Positions 1 through 11,690 of a stretch of DNA of 64,000 nt are shown here, one piece after another (position 1 is the first letter of the stretch; each line of letters begins with the position of its first letter). The notes under the pieces are model-generated. The model had not been told where the DNA came from. It searched no databases and saw only the letters and a program-made list of their open reading frames with translations. This DNA is from Epiperipatus broadwayi (Eukaryota; Onychophora; Udeonychophora; Euonychophora; Peripatidae), in assembly GCA_028023455.1 (NCBI GenBank), contig JAQFVV010000030.1, positions 4,668,501-4,732,500 of the forward strand, in the 5' to 3' direction. The position numbers and the translations under genes were made by a program.

Positions 1-1575
1 ATGCATCATAAATTAATATTTAATCATTATTAAAATTCTTTATGATTATTTAATATGTTTAAGTTCCCAGCAGTCTATTATGCTTTAAAGAAATATAATG
101 AAATAATACAATATGATCCCATTTAATCCAATAAAGTAATGAATCTGGCAATAATGCAAAGATGTTGCATTATCAATGATTAATCTGTGGTCAATTTATA
201 TTTTTTAATTCAATTAATGATAATTGTATATATTTAGCAATTTATATCATGTATTTATTTGCTTTCAAATTAAAAAATGTGTAAATACGTTTATGGTAAA
301 TACCAAAATTAATTGATTTTGAACTAATTGAAATTAAGATTAATTTTTGTTAATGGATGAGCTTTTTTTTAAAATTTCAAATAGACAGTAATGATGATTA
401 TTTAAGATTAGAGTTATAAGTTAAATGATGGATATATCTTTCTGAATGGGAAAATATATTTTATATTGAGAGTAATGAAGATTCCTGGGAGAGAGATACA
501 GGTGAAAGTTCAGAAAGATTTTAAGCACGTAAGATTGCTTTTGCTAACATCATGCAAAGATCATAATAACTTATAAGCCATCCATTCAATTTCAAGGTTA
601 TTCTTTAGTCAGTGTGAACCAAATATCTTCTGAGTTAGCATCCAGGTTAGTAAAATGATACCTAACTCATCTATGAATAGTCAAAAGGATAAACTATTGA
701 GTAAATGAATATGCATAAAGTTGCAAATTAACATGCCAAAAAACATACAAAGGCAAGTTATCCATGAAAAGTAAATTTAAATTGAAGTATGCAAGAATTG
801 TTCAACTCTGAGACTACAAGAAGACTTGAATGTATTATGCTGTGATCTTGATTGACTAAGCAAGAATCCATGGGGTGCAAGATTGTTCAACTCTACAAAT
901 GATATCCCAAGATAGAATGAAAATGGTGATGTCATGTGTAATGACCTAGTATAAATTCTAATATAGCATCATGTCAATAAAGTTACATGAATTAATATAT
1001 CAGCTAAGATAGGGGTCAATCCTTGGCTCATGGCTTTGGGAAAAACTACCAATTCATAGAAAGGCAAAGTTATTCGTTGTAAATGATTAATGATAAACAT
1101 CATATCTTACCATAATCAGCCATTATATATGAGTCACAGAAAAATATTTGCCATGCAGTCTTCCTATAGCTATTGTTTCTAATAATGAAGGTAAACATAA
1201 TAAGCAGGCTAATTGGATGGTGCAGAATGCAAAAAACCAGAAGCAGATGATAGGAATGTTGCAGGTGACATTAAGCAATATATGAAATCACAAAGATAGT
1301 GATCACTCTGGCATAATCATTAGTAATACAAATAATATACATGCAGTAAAAAGCAACCTCAAAGAGACAATGGCATCTGCATAGGCACAAGTTCACAATG
1401 AGTCTTTCAAATAAATGAGCTTGTCTTATTGTATTGAATATATTAAATGAACTTAATATGTTTTGAATGATTTACAGTTATTTATATGTAATTCGATGAT
1501 TAATTTTCTTTTCTGAGCCATAATATCTGGTAATTGGTGAACATACAGAAACGGTCTTTTGTTTTAATAATTTAA
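1..1575. other. AT-rich DNA, nothing assignable
   Basis: No convincing coding region, RNA gene or repeat boundary was found. Between about 480 and 1400 the base composition is a little less AT-rich, which could be an old decayed transposon, but no domain could be read in any frame. Confidence 0.5.
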
Positions 1576-1753
1576 CTTTATTACTGCCTAGCATGCTTTC
1601 AATATATTTATTATATCGTATTCATGGCATATTGCATTCAATATATTTACTATACCATATTCATGGCATATAATGGTGTGAATAAATCACGTCACTATAT
1701 GCCACGAATATGACAAAATAAATATATTGAAAGCATGCTAGGCAGTAATAAAG
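1576..1753. repeat. Palindromic MITE-like element
   Basis: The arms 1576-1632 and 1697-1753 are inverted copies, starting with the shared block TTTATTACTGCCTAGCATGC. The central part (about 1634-1680) holds a second degenerate copy of half of the left arm, so the element looks like a foldback that duplicated internally. No coding capacity. Superfamily unknown; no clear target duplication seen. Confidence 0.75.
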
Positions 1754-2555
1754 ATAAATATTAAAAAAACTATCTTAATTAATTACCAGTGATTGATGTT
1801 AAGTAAAATGCTTAAAATACATAAGTGAGTTTGACTTTATTAATACAAAAATCTTAAATGCAGTCTATAAGTTTACTTTGACCCATTTAAAGTTGTACCA
1901 TAATTCTGTAAATTTGGAAAAATATGATAATCTGCAATATAGATGTGTTTAAAACTATTATTGTAAAGTTTTCAAGCATATGATGTATGCAATCAAAAAA
2001 AAATCAAATGACTTTATTTCTCAGAAATTTGAAAGGAGTTCAAGCACTGGAAACCCCAGAACTGGAATCAATTTGAAGACTCCAGAGTCCGATATTCACC
2101 ATTGCATTAAATCCAGGGCTTATACATTATCGATACTATATTATTAAAATTACTAGTATATCTGCTTCTCTGCAAGATAATCAGATTTTTTTTTTTGATA
2201 CTACAAATATATTTGATCTATAAGATATTTAAGCTATTTTTTTAAAAAAATTGTACATTTAGGATTTCTTGTTGGTGTTCCAATTACTTGGGGTTTCAAT
2301 AGCCAGAGTCCATTTAGATTATTTGCCGTAAATTTTCAATTAAAATTCAATCTTCCCGATATTTTCAGGGTATAATATCATTTAATAAATTAAGCTTTTA
2401 GTTTAATTATTATGACCAGATATCAAAAGAAATCAATCGTTAAAAAGAGATGAAAATTTCTGATCAGGAAAAAATATACTGTGCTTGCTCAATACTTTTT
2501 GTTCACGTCAATGCAGGTAAGAAAATAAATATTTTAGTTTTTAAAAATTAATTAT
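1754..2555. other. AT-rich spacer, nothing assignable
   Basis: Homopolymer A/T runs and no supported feature between the palindromic element and the left LTR. Confidence 0.5.
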
Positions 2556-4538
2556 TGTGACAGTCAGATGATGTATGTTGGTTTAACCCAGTTCGAATAC
2601 TAGGCGAAAGTACCTCGAGGCCACCCATACGCGAGATATTAAATCAAGAATACTATGACCTCTGCCCTATTCGCCTATTCTCGAGGCTAACTACGAACCA
2701 ACAACATTATCTGAGACACGCATAGATTACTTTCTTACCGGGTCCAGGCTTAGCATCAGAGAGAGACAGGGACACTTACGGGACTAAATCAGTTAAATGT
2801 GTAAAAGTACTATGAAATATGTGTTTTGCGTGCCTGGATCATTGGAAAAGTAAAATAAAGCATTAAAATAAAATTAGAAAACCGAAGCTTTTTAGTTAAA
2901 TAAGATATTTAATTAATGACTTTAAAATATTAATAATGATTTAATGGCCTCCGCTATTCCCCTGAATTAATGAAAAAGTAATTAGATAATAAAAACATTA
3001 AACGATATAATATTTTTGCGGTCTAAGTCTTTTCTTCACAATTTTAATAAAATTGTCAACTCGAATCTCCTCGATAAAGTACAATAATAAAAATCTTTCG
3101 CAAAGCATTTTCTAATTGCTTTGTGCTAAAAACAGACAGTTCAAAAATTATTTAAGACATATATAGCTAAATCAGATATACATAATAAGCTAATGGCGGA
3201 CAAAAGAGGTGTTATCGAGGAGATCAAGTTGGCAAACAAAGGAAACTTATTCGTATGGAATTTAGAAACAAATAAAATTGGAAAGAGATTTTAAATGAAA
3301 AATTAACTTTTAAACTTGACCTTAATAGAATACAAAATATTTATACATGTTAGTAATGAAGAATAGTGAAGGAAAAAGGGTTAAATATAAATAGATAGAT
3401 GATCACACAATATATATCTAAGACTAGTCTAATAAAAATGATTACATTACAAATATTAAATAAATCAATTCAAAATATAATTCAATCAAGCAATTAAGAA
3501 AGGTATGAACAAAAAGGGTAGCATAATAAATAGTTCATGAGGAGAGATACGATTACCATCCTAGTTCCTTGCTCCTGTTAGGCGGCATTCGTGGCTTGAT
3601 CTGACCGTCAATAGGTATTTGTCTGGACAAGGAAAATGGAAATAAGTAGCATGCTTTTACGAAAAGTCCTACAGACACGGCACAGTTCAGATTACCATTG
3701 GGTGGATACTATGGCATGTTGATGGTTTTTGGGAACCCTGGTGGTAGGCAAAGCTTTGCCTAACCGCCTAGCATGGTAGAATCCATCAAATTCATATGAC
3801 TTTTAGCTTGTAGCATGTTCAAACTTCTCCGTGATTTCAAAAACAGTTGAATAACTTTTTTTTTGAGCAAAATGAAAACGAGAAGCAAACTCTGGGAGGT
3901 TCAAAGCACAGCAAAAATCTGAATGAATTCTCTACAGAGAAATCTGAATGCCATCTCCAAAAGGAAAATCTGAATGCCAAGTCTTTTGTTCTCACTCCTA
4001 TTTATACCTTTTTTGTAATATACCTTCTATTGTTTGTATGATCTTAGATCTTGATAAGGCCCCCATGCTCCTTTGTTTGAAGGTATCATTTTTTTTAAAA
4101 AAAACTTACTTTTTTCTTTAAAGTTTGAATTTTATTAATTAAAAAAGAAAGAGAAAGCCATCTTTAATTTGCCTTGAATGGGCTAACTAATTACAAACAT
4201 ACATTCCTTTAGAAAATGTTGGCGGGCTTATCTCAAAATAAATCATACGCCATATTTTAACAAAAAAATATATTATTTGTTTTAATAATATAAGCATTTT
4301 ATTTCAGCAGAATTTTGCATTAACTCATATATATATACGCTTGACGTATATATATGTTTGACTAATAGATTTTATTTAAAACAAAATATTTAAATACAAA
4401 TTATATAAACATAATTAATTTTAGCTTTAATTCAAAACCCTGCTGATATTGGGCTATAAACTTAATTCAGGCCTACAATACTAATTAAGTCTATAGGAGG
4501 CTGTGAAGCATGGATCGGACTTCAGATCCATTGCTTCA
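2556..4538 (-). repeat. LTR (3' LTR of the minus-strand element)
   Basis: It is about 1983 bp long and nearly colinear with 6351-8390, with scattered substitutions and small indels. Relative to the other LTR it lacks about 41 bp, corresponding to 8175-8216 there. It contains a TA-rich hairpin near 4328-4357 that is partly decayed in the other copy. An open frame inside it (3847-4041) is not conserved in length between the LTRs and is not considered a gene. Confidence 0.85.
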
Positions 4539-4751
4539 TTTCCCAAGTTAGTGAGGAAAAAAAATGCTGTTGCTTCAGGTCAGAGGTAAAAATTTTGTGC
4601 CAGGTGAGTTTAAGCCTACTCTTTATTTGCTGTAATATTTAATTTGTTATTGATTAACAGTCTTTCTTTTACTATATAACTAATGGTTTATCCATTCAAT
4701 CTCCTATATCTTAAATCTAGTCCGTGTTGTTTTAGGTCTAACAAGTTATAT

Positions 4752-5216
4752 TTATTTTTTTTTACTTTCTAAATTTTCCAGGGTCTCGTTTCTAATCTTA
4801 TACTCTCGTTTTAGGCTGAGATTATTTTTCCAAAACAAAACACTTATTCCACACTTCTTTTTTAACGCGTGAGGGCCTTTATATATTGGAAAAAACTTTT
4901 TTACTTTTCTCCACACTATACTACTTGGCCTCAGATCTCTCAGCCACACTTGCTTCCTTTGCCTGAATTGATATTGGCGGTTTCGTTTTGTCTTCCGATG
5001 CAGCACTGCCCATCTTAATCGTTCGCTTGTGATTTTTTGGTTTCCTAGTTGGTCTATTTTCTCCTCTTCCACTAAGATTTTGGTTTTGAATACCTGAAGA
5101 CATGCTGTACCATACTGCAAATGTATTGGAATAGTTCCCGTCAAGTTACTCATTCTATTATTAAAGTGTCCCATCTTTTCAGTTTCGTTTACCAAATCCA
5201 AAGTCAGGAGAGTCAT
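4752..5216 (-). pseudogene. Integrase C-terminal remnant of LTR element
   Basis: A 154-residue frame. The middle and end read like the C-terminal domain of a Gypsy-type integrase: a charged segment, then VWLRDLRPSSIVWRKVKKFF, then PIYKGP (about residues 89-116). This is the basic beta-barrel that follows the DDE core and binds DNA. The DDE catalytic core, RNase H and RT that should precede it are absent. The first 40 residues do not resemble integrase. Its start overlaps the end of the gag-like frame by ATGA, which probably reflects the deletion joint rather than designed coupling. A fragment, not functional. Confidence 0.6.
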
Positions 5217-5416
5217 TGTATGTCACCTTGCTCTTGTCCCTTTTCCTGATTATCATCATCTGGTAATACTTTTGTTACAATATTAGTCTGTTTTTGATGG
5301 ATTTCCATGTTTTCCTCTAAACGGCTCAATCTTTGTGATGTAATTTTCATAACTTCTTGGAACATGGTCATCATCATTTTTGTTTCTTCCCTCATTTCTT
5401 TGATGAGAGCTTCCAA
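5213..5416 (-). pseudogene. Gag-like N-terminal coiled-coil fragment
   Basis: A 67-residue frame with a heptad-like helical stretch (MEALIKEMREETKMMMTMFQ onward), then an acidic, Gln-rich tail. It follows the leader that starts at the primer-binding site, which is where gag begins in LTR elements. It lacks the capsid domain and zinc knuckle and runs almost directly into the integrase remnant. Identification as gag rests on position and coiled-coil character, not on a motif. Confidence 0.4.
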
Positions 5417-6309
5417 GTTTTACTTTTGATCACTATGAATACATGTTGCCGTATTTGGAAGGTTGAGCACTGCCTTCTGACTGTTATAAACGTCTCCTCT
5501 CTTCTGTTCTTCCATTTTTGCTTAATATTGGCTATTTTGTTATACAACAAACACACCTTATTTCTAAAATGTCTTTTAATAAACAATCTATATAAGTATA
5601 TTTTATCACACGTATCTAGGAGCTATATCCTGTATATCAAAAAATTTTACTTCTTTCTAAAATAAGTCAGTATTCTAAGTTCCAACTATCTGTTTTATTT
5701 GTTTTCAGAAATTAACTTTGCCTACCTCACGAGGACCTATCTTAAACCTATGTTATCTGTACATGAAAAAAAAATCCTGCCGTGTCTGTTTTTAATAACT
5801 ATACTACATACTATTCTTCTCACTTTATTTATTCCTCTATTTCATTTAAATGTTACTTCCGCCTTATTAAAGCTATATACTTTATACGACCAAAAAACAA
5901 ATATGGCGACTGGCCATGACAAAAACACTCATTAGGGGGAAAAAAATTTGCTATAACTCTGAAATTTATTCTCTATATATTCACACAAAAAAAAACTAAC
6001 GGAGTGTTAACTTTTTTAAATGTAAAACATTTATTTCATATTTACTAAACTCTGGAAAAAAATTTTTTTTTACCTTAAGACACATTTAACTTGTTAATTA
6101 ATTAAAAAAATGACATTTGGCTCATATTGGAAAACAAAACTCGGAAAAATTATACATATATTTTATATAAATATATTAAACTAAAACAAACTTCTCAGGG
6201 TACTAATATTTTTTTAAAAAATGACATACGTCCCACAGTGACAACTTTTACATATATCTATTATTTCAAATCCCCTATTCCTATTCTTCCAATAAAAAAA
6301 ATGAAATTC

Positions 6310-6327
6310 GCCCCACGTTAGGTGCCA
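6310..6327 (-). other. Primer-binding site, tRNA-Lys type
   Basis: On the minus strand this reads TGGCACCTAACGTGGGGC. It differs at two positions from the complement of the 3' end of the tRNA-Lys(CUU) isoacceptor used by many retroelements. It sets the polarity of the element. It lies 23 bp from the LTR edge, further than usual, which hints at an insertion or a misplaced LTR border. Confidence 0.7.
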
Positions 6328-6350
6328 GAATCCGAGAAAAAAAATTCTAC

Positions 6351-8390
6351 TGTGACAATCAGATGATGTATGTTGGTTTAACCTAGTTTGAATACTAGGC
6401 GAAAGTACCTCGAGGCCACCCATATGCAAGATATTAAATCAAGAATACTATGACCTCTACCCTATTCGCCTATTCTCGAGGCTAACTATGAACCAACATT
6501 ATCTGAGACATGCATAGATTACTTTCTTTCCGGGCCCAGGCTTAGCATCAGAGAGACATGGACGGGGACACTTACGGGACTAAATCAGTTAAAGGTGTGT
6601 AAAAGTACTATGAAATATGTGTTTTGCGTGCCTGGATCATTGGAAAAGTAAAATAAAGCATTAAAATAAAATTAGAAAACTGAAGCTTTTTAGTTAAATA
6701 AGATATTTAATTAATGACTTTAAAATATTAATAATGATTTAATGGCCTCCGCTATTCCCCTGAATTAATGAAAAACTAATTAGATAATAAAAACAGATTA
6801 AACAATATATATTTTTGCGGTCTAAGTCTTTTCTTCCCAATTTTAATAAAATTGTCAACCCGAATCTCCTCGATAAAGTACAATAATAAAAATCTTTCGC
6901 AAAGCATTTTCTAATTGCTTTGCACTAAAAATAGTTTAAAAATTATTTAAGATGTATATAGCTAAATCAGATATACGTAATAAGCTAATGGTGGACAAAA
7001 GAGGCGTTATCGAGATCAAGTTGGCAAACAAAGGAAACTTATTCGTAAGGAATTTAGAAACAAATAAAATTGGAAAGAGATTTTAAATGAAAAATTAACT
7101 TTTAAACTTAACCGCAATGGAATACAATTATTTATACATGTTAATAATGAAGAATAGCGAAGGAAAAAGGGTTAAATATAAATAGATAGATGATCACAAT
7201 ATATATCTAAGACTAGTCTAATAAAAATGATTTCATTACAAATATCATTAAATAAAACAATTCAAAATATAATTCAATTAAGAAAGGTATGAATAAAAAG
7301 GGTAGCATAATAAATAGTTCATGAGGAGAGATACGATTATCGTCCTAGTTCCTTGCTCCTGTTAGGAAGCATTCGTGGCTTGATCTGACCGTCAATAGGT
7401 ATTTGTCCGGACAAGGAAAATGGAAATAAGTAGCATGCTTTTACGAAAAGTCCTACAGACACGGCACAGAGTTCAGATTACTATTGGGTGGATACTACGG
7501 CATGTTGATGGTTTTTGGGAACCCCGGCGGTAGGCAAAGCTTTGCCTAACCACCTAGCATGGTAGAATCCAAATTCATATGACTTTTAGCTTGTAGCATA
7601 TTCAAACTTCTCCGTGATTTCGAAGACAGTTGAATAACTTTTTTTTGAGCAAAATGAAAACGAGAAGCAAACTCTGGGAGGTTCAAAGCACAGCAAAAAT
7701 CTGAATGAATTCTCTACAGAGAAATCTGAATGCAATCTCCAAAAGGAAAATCTGAATGCAAAGTCTTTTGTTCTCACTCCTATTTATATCTTTTTTGTAA
7801 GCTACCTTCTATTGTTTGTACGATCTTAGATCTTGATAAGCCCCCCACGCTCCTTTGTTTCAAGGTAACGTTTTCTAAAAATAACTTACTTTTTTCTTCT
7901 AAATTTTTCTTTAAAGTTTGAATTTTATTAATTAAAAAAGAAAGAGAAAGCCATCTTTAATTTGCCTTGAATGGGCTAACTAATTACAAACATACATTCC
8001 TTTAGAAAATGTTGGCGGGTTTATCTCAAAATAAATCATACGCCATATTTTAACAACATTTTAACAAAAAAATATATTTCTTTTAATAATATAAGCATTT
8101 TATTTCAGCAGAATTTTGCATTAACTCATATATATATACACTTGAAGTATATATATGTTTGACTAATAGATTTTACAAGTAATTTTTATTAACAGAAATC
8201 TAATCTTAGGATGGAATTTATTTAAAACAAAATATTTAAATGCAAATACAAATTATATAAATGTAATTAATTTTAGCTTTAATGCAAAACCCTGCTGATA
8301 TTGGACTATAAACTTAATTCAGGCCTACAATACTAATTAAGTTTATAGGAGGCTGTGAAGCATGGATCGGACTTCAGATCCATTGCTTCA
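6351..8390 (-). repeat. LTR (5' LTR of the minus-strand element)
   Basis: About 2040 bp and homologous along its length to 2556-4538. It carries an extra stretch of about 41 bp (8175-8216) between two TTTAT-like direct repeats, so the difference may be a slippage or recombination deletion in the other copy. Confidence 0.85.
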
Positions 8391-8531
8391 CTGTTTATTT
8401 AATAAATATGTCATTTGTATATGGTTTTTATTTGAATATGTTTGATTTTTAGGACAAAATCAACAAGTTAAAAATTTGGAACGTAAGATGAGAAATGTTT
8501 TCCTGAAGGTTTGTGATGATGGTGTTCTAGT

Positions 8532-9042
8532 TGTATTTTTATATTGAACTATTTTCACCATCTAATATGTGTATTGAATGTCTTTAGAGAAGTTTAACTT
8601 TATTTAAATATTCCAAATACTTTCAACTGTTAGTAATAGCACATCAAGCAGTTAGAATATGCATGTTTCGTGAGGTATTATTCTCCCCTCTTTTTCAGGT
8701 GTTGCTGACCTGACCAGTAACAATCCCTAGCATGGGATTTGAACCTGGGTCCTTAGATTCTTGAGTATTGAATTTTAAGGTTGGTTAGAGCGTTACCTTA
8801 AAATTCAATATTCAAGAATCTAAGGATCCAGGATCGAATCCCATGCTAGTACTGTCACTGTGACTCAGACCAGCAACATCTGAAGAGGGGAGAATAATAC
8901 CTCTCGAAACATTGTGCATATACTAATCTGTGTGCTATTACTAACAGTTGAATGTATTTGGAATATTTAAATAAAGTTAAATTTTTCTAAAGACATTCAA
9001 TACATATATTAGATGATGGAAATAGTCCAATATAAAAATACA
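8532..9042. repeat. Long palindrome with tRNA promoter boxes
   Basis: The arms 8532-8780 and 8796-9042 are inverted copies with few mismatches. The apex loop (8781-8795) is TTGGTTAGAGCGTTA, a canonical tRNA box A. Each arm carries a box B-like block: GGATCGAATCCC on plus near 8830, and on minus near 8740 a version reading GGTTCAAATCCC. The structure therefore looks like two tRNA-derived SINE halves joined head-to-head and sharing one box A. Further out in each arm there is a hairpin of the form GAGGGG..CCUC followed by CGAAAC. Confidence 0.75.
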
Positions 9043-9421
9043 AAAAGAAATGTTTTATTATTGGTTTTTTACCATTTTTTCAATTGGAAGATTGATTTCT
9101 AATATTTTAAATTATTTTCATTAGGACATGTGATTTCAAAATGACAAGTAACTACTTGATCTAAATTTCGTATAGTGATAATTCTAAAAAAAAAAAAACT
9201 GACATTGCAGTTTTTAGATTTTATGCAAATTGGAAGAAAACTGTCTCAAACACATATTTTCATACATCCTCTTTGATGTTTATATAGAGATGTTAAATTC
9301 TAGAATCATTTTATGATACAGGAAATCCACTATTTACATAAATATGGGATTTAATTTTTTCCTAATATATACAAAAGACATATAACTCAACACAGCTTTC
9401 AATTAACTGACATTCCATTAA

Positions 9422-9795
9422 CATTAATCCACTAAACATCACATGATCACCATTTCTTATGCTTGCTCATAATTGTTATTAAAACAGGCAAAACTCTCCA
9501 TATAGTAGTGCCACTCATTGCAAGTCAGAGTAATTAATGGATGCCAGAAGGCTTGTGCATAAAATCCCTATCTAGTGCCTACTCATCCAATAGATCCAAG
9601 GCTCCTGACTAACGCCACAAGCTAGAGTCGGGTTATTGAATGAGTAGGCACTAGACAGGGATTTTATACATGCCTTCTGTCACCCATTGAGTACTCTGAC
9701 TTGCACTGAGTGGCCCTACTATATGGAGTTTTGCCTGTTTTAATAACAGTTATGAGCAAGCACAAGAAATGGTGATCATGTGATGTGGTTTAATG
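9422..9795. repeat. FB1 family foldback copy
   Basis: Inverted arms begin with ACATCACATGATCACC and continue through a TTAAAACAGGCAAAACTC block, an AATGGATGCCAGAAGG block and a GTGCCTACTCATCCAAT block. The centre (about 9601-9635) is a damaged hammerhead core that has lost CUGANGA and the GAAAC stretch. Other FB1 copies or fragments are at 22829, 42911, 46299, 46885-46920, 51155, 56113 and 57241. Confidence 0.8.
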
Positions 9796-10058
9796 CCAAT
9801 CCTGCCTACTAGGATAATGGTGGCTATGGTTATTAAACAACCAAAGACACCAAAATGTATGGGTATTGAACTGAATTCAGACCTATATGACTATATAAGC
9901 TAATGAATTTGGATTGAAAATATTGTTTTCAATTTTATTCTCATAGTTTTGTAGATAAGTAGAGATAAAAGGTGGCTGCTGGAGGGTTTCATTAGATCCT
10001 AAGATCTAGGAGCAGTCAAGGCTCCTCACTGACTAAAGCCACAAGTTAGAAACTAGTC
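9630..10058 (+). mobile_element. FB1 head-to-tail unit between two hammerhead sites
   Basis: This is the interval from the position corresponding to the cleavage site of the damaged hammerhead (after 9629) to that of the next same-strand hammerhead (after 10058), 429 nt. It holds the FB1 arm, then a middle segment found again at about 51355-51560, which includes CCAAAGACACCAAAATGTAT and AGTAGAGATAAAAGGTGG. A truncated second unit follows to about 10180. A partial dimer with ribozymes in the same orientation is the expected genomic form of a retrozyme. No protein coding is seen. Confidence 0.55.
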
Positions 10059-10072
10059 TGGGGATATTGGAT
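10015..10072 (+). ncRNA. Hammerhead ribozyme, FB1 type, core mutated
   Basis: Inner stem I UCCUCA/UGGGGA is a perfect 6 bp with one G-U. The core is CUGACUA (10029-10035), where the invariant G of CUGANGA is replaced by U. Stem II is followed by GAAAC and the GUC triplet (cut expected after 10058). The helices are better preserved than the catalytic core, so the copy is probably inactive. Confidence 0.55.
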
Positions 10073-10793
10073 GAGTAGGCACTAGATAGGGATTTTATGC
10101 ACAAGCCTTCTGGCATCCATTGATACTCTGGCTTGTACTGAGTGCCACTGTTGTATGGAGAGTTTTGCCTGTTTTAATTCCATTAACATCTCTTATAGTT
10201 CTATATTTAGGCTTTGTTTAATAATTTATACACAACTGAATGAGATTTGATTTAAGCAACAAGTTATGGAATACTTCACATACATGTGTATAGAATTAAC
10301 CTTTATTTTGCTGCTACTTCTATATAATTGAGTGTTATAATCAAATACCCGACACAATTGCTAATGCCATCATATAAAATGACACATACAAGATTCTAAA
10401 GTATAGATATTCTTTTTTTATCAATTCTTAAATCATCTATTTATGCATTCTAAAAATATTTTCGTTATTAAAGATTTCAGTTATGTAATAGCATTTTTCA
10501 AAGATTTGTAAATTATTTGAATAATCATTTTACATATTTACAAATCTACATAAATCTCTACTTTTACTAAAGTTGATAATCTAATACCATACAACAAACC
10601 ATCATTATATAGAAATAATTATTCATTTTCATGAAACATTTCTTGTGTATATATGTTTTTTCTATTTTTATATAACTTCTATTACCTTAAATGTTTTGTC
10701 TTTATTTATACTTTTAGATATAATTTTTGTTTGTTTAATATTTGCATTAAGAATAAAAATAAACAAAATATGAGATACATAAAAATAAATTGT

Positions 10794-11005
10794 GTTTTCA
10801 CCCACTGGACAAGCCGCCAGGTGACGCTGCAGAACCACCAAGAAGCCTGTAACTGATAAATTTCTAAAAACAAAAATTTGTGTGTGGGGGGTCCAAATTC
10901 CACTTTCAGCGATTTTGAGCCATTTTTGTTTTTAGAAATTTATCAGTTACAGGCTTCTTGATGGTTCTGCAGCGTCACCTGGCAGCTTGTCCAGTGGGTG
11001 AAAAC
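10794..11005. repeat. Palindromic MITE-like element, GC-rich arms
   Basis: The arms 10794-10877 and 10922-11005 are inverted copies with about two mismatches over 83 bp; the loop is 10878-10921. Outer ends begin GTTTTCACCCACTGGACAAG. The arms are clearly richer in GC than the surroundings. Transcription either way would give a long near-perfect hairpin. Superfamily unknown. Confidence 0.8.
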
Positions 11006-11221
11006 TACCGATTATTCAAATAATTAACAATTTTACACCTGCTAATCCTTTAATTTTATGCACAAAATCTAATGATCATAAGAGAAAAATAAAAGCATTC
11101 TATATAAATGGAAATATTAATGCTATAAATAGAAAAGACACTTGCTTTGCTATATTGAAGAAATGGGCCACATAACATGCTATTTAAATATCTTTGCATA
11201 TATTTTATTATATATTTTTAA

Positions 11222-11262
11222 GGCTATAATTATGAGGCATAGATCCTCGAAAACGTTCAGCC
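11222..11262 (+). other. Conserved hairpin motif, copy 1
   Basis: A GGCTATAATTATGAGG block, a short loop and CCTCGAAAACGTTCAGCC form a GAGG/CCTC hairpin inside an outer GGCT/AGCC stem. A close relative is at 21538-21579. It may be the tail of a SINE or LINE family. Confidence 0.5.
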
Positions 11263-11690
11263 TATTTGTATAATAATTTATTACTTCTTTATTAAAACTT
11301 ATGTAAGTTTTTATTTATTTTTAATAATTGACAATGCAGTGTAATATTAATTTGCAATTCTCTGAAGACTGCTGAAGTTGTTAGCTAATAAAAATATTTC
11401 CTAAGCATAAAAATTTTTGGGGATTTAAGAATTGATTTACACGAAAAAATAATATGCAATTAAAAAAAATATATAACAGATTTTGAATATATATATATAT
11501 TTTTTCTATTTGCAGTATATTATATACATACACCAATGAAAGAGTTTTAAATATTATATTGTATATAGTTTGCTATTCTGTGAATTTTAGTATTTACAAT
11601 ATGCTATTGGAACCAAAAACAGAGAACTACAGTATATATATATTTAAGCTAATGCTTAGTCACTAGTCAATAATCTAATAATTATAAATA

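Larger units (their letters stand above)
2556..8390 (-). mobile_element. LTR retrotransposon, reverse orientation, interior deleted
   Basis: Two long direct repeats (2556-4538 and 6351-8390) enclose an interior of about 1.8 kb. Both begin with TGTGACA and end with TTGCTTCA, so either strand has TG..CA ends. Orientation is minus. The sequence next to the right-hand LTR (6310-6327) reads on the minus strand as a tRNA-Lys primer-binding site, and the remaining gag-like and integrase-like frames are both on the minus strand. The normal pol interior (protease, RT, RNase H, integrase core) is missing, so the copy is non-autonomous. A Gypsy-type element is the likeliest class. No 5 bp target duplication is evident: the left flank is ATTAT and the right flank is CTGTT. 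Confidence 0.85.

Noticed and set aside
3847-4041. 64-codon frame in the left LTR
   Set aside because: Not conserved in the other LTR (7640-7830 is interrupted or shifted), no motif.
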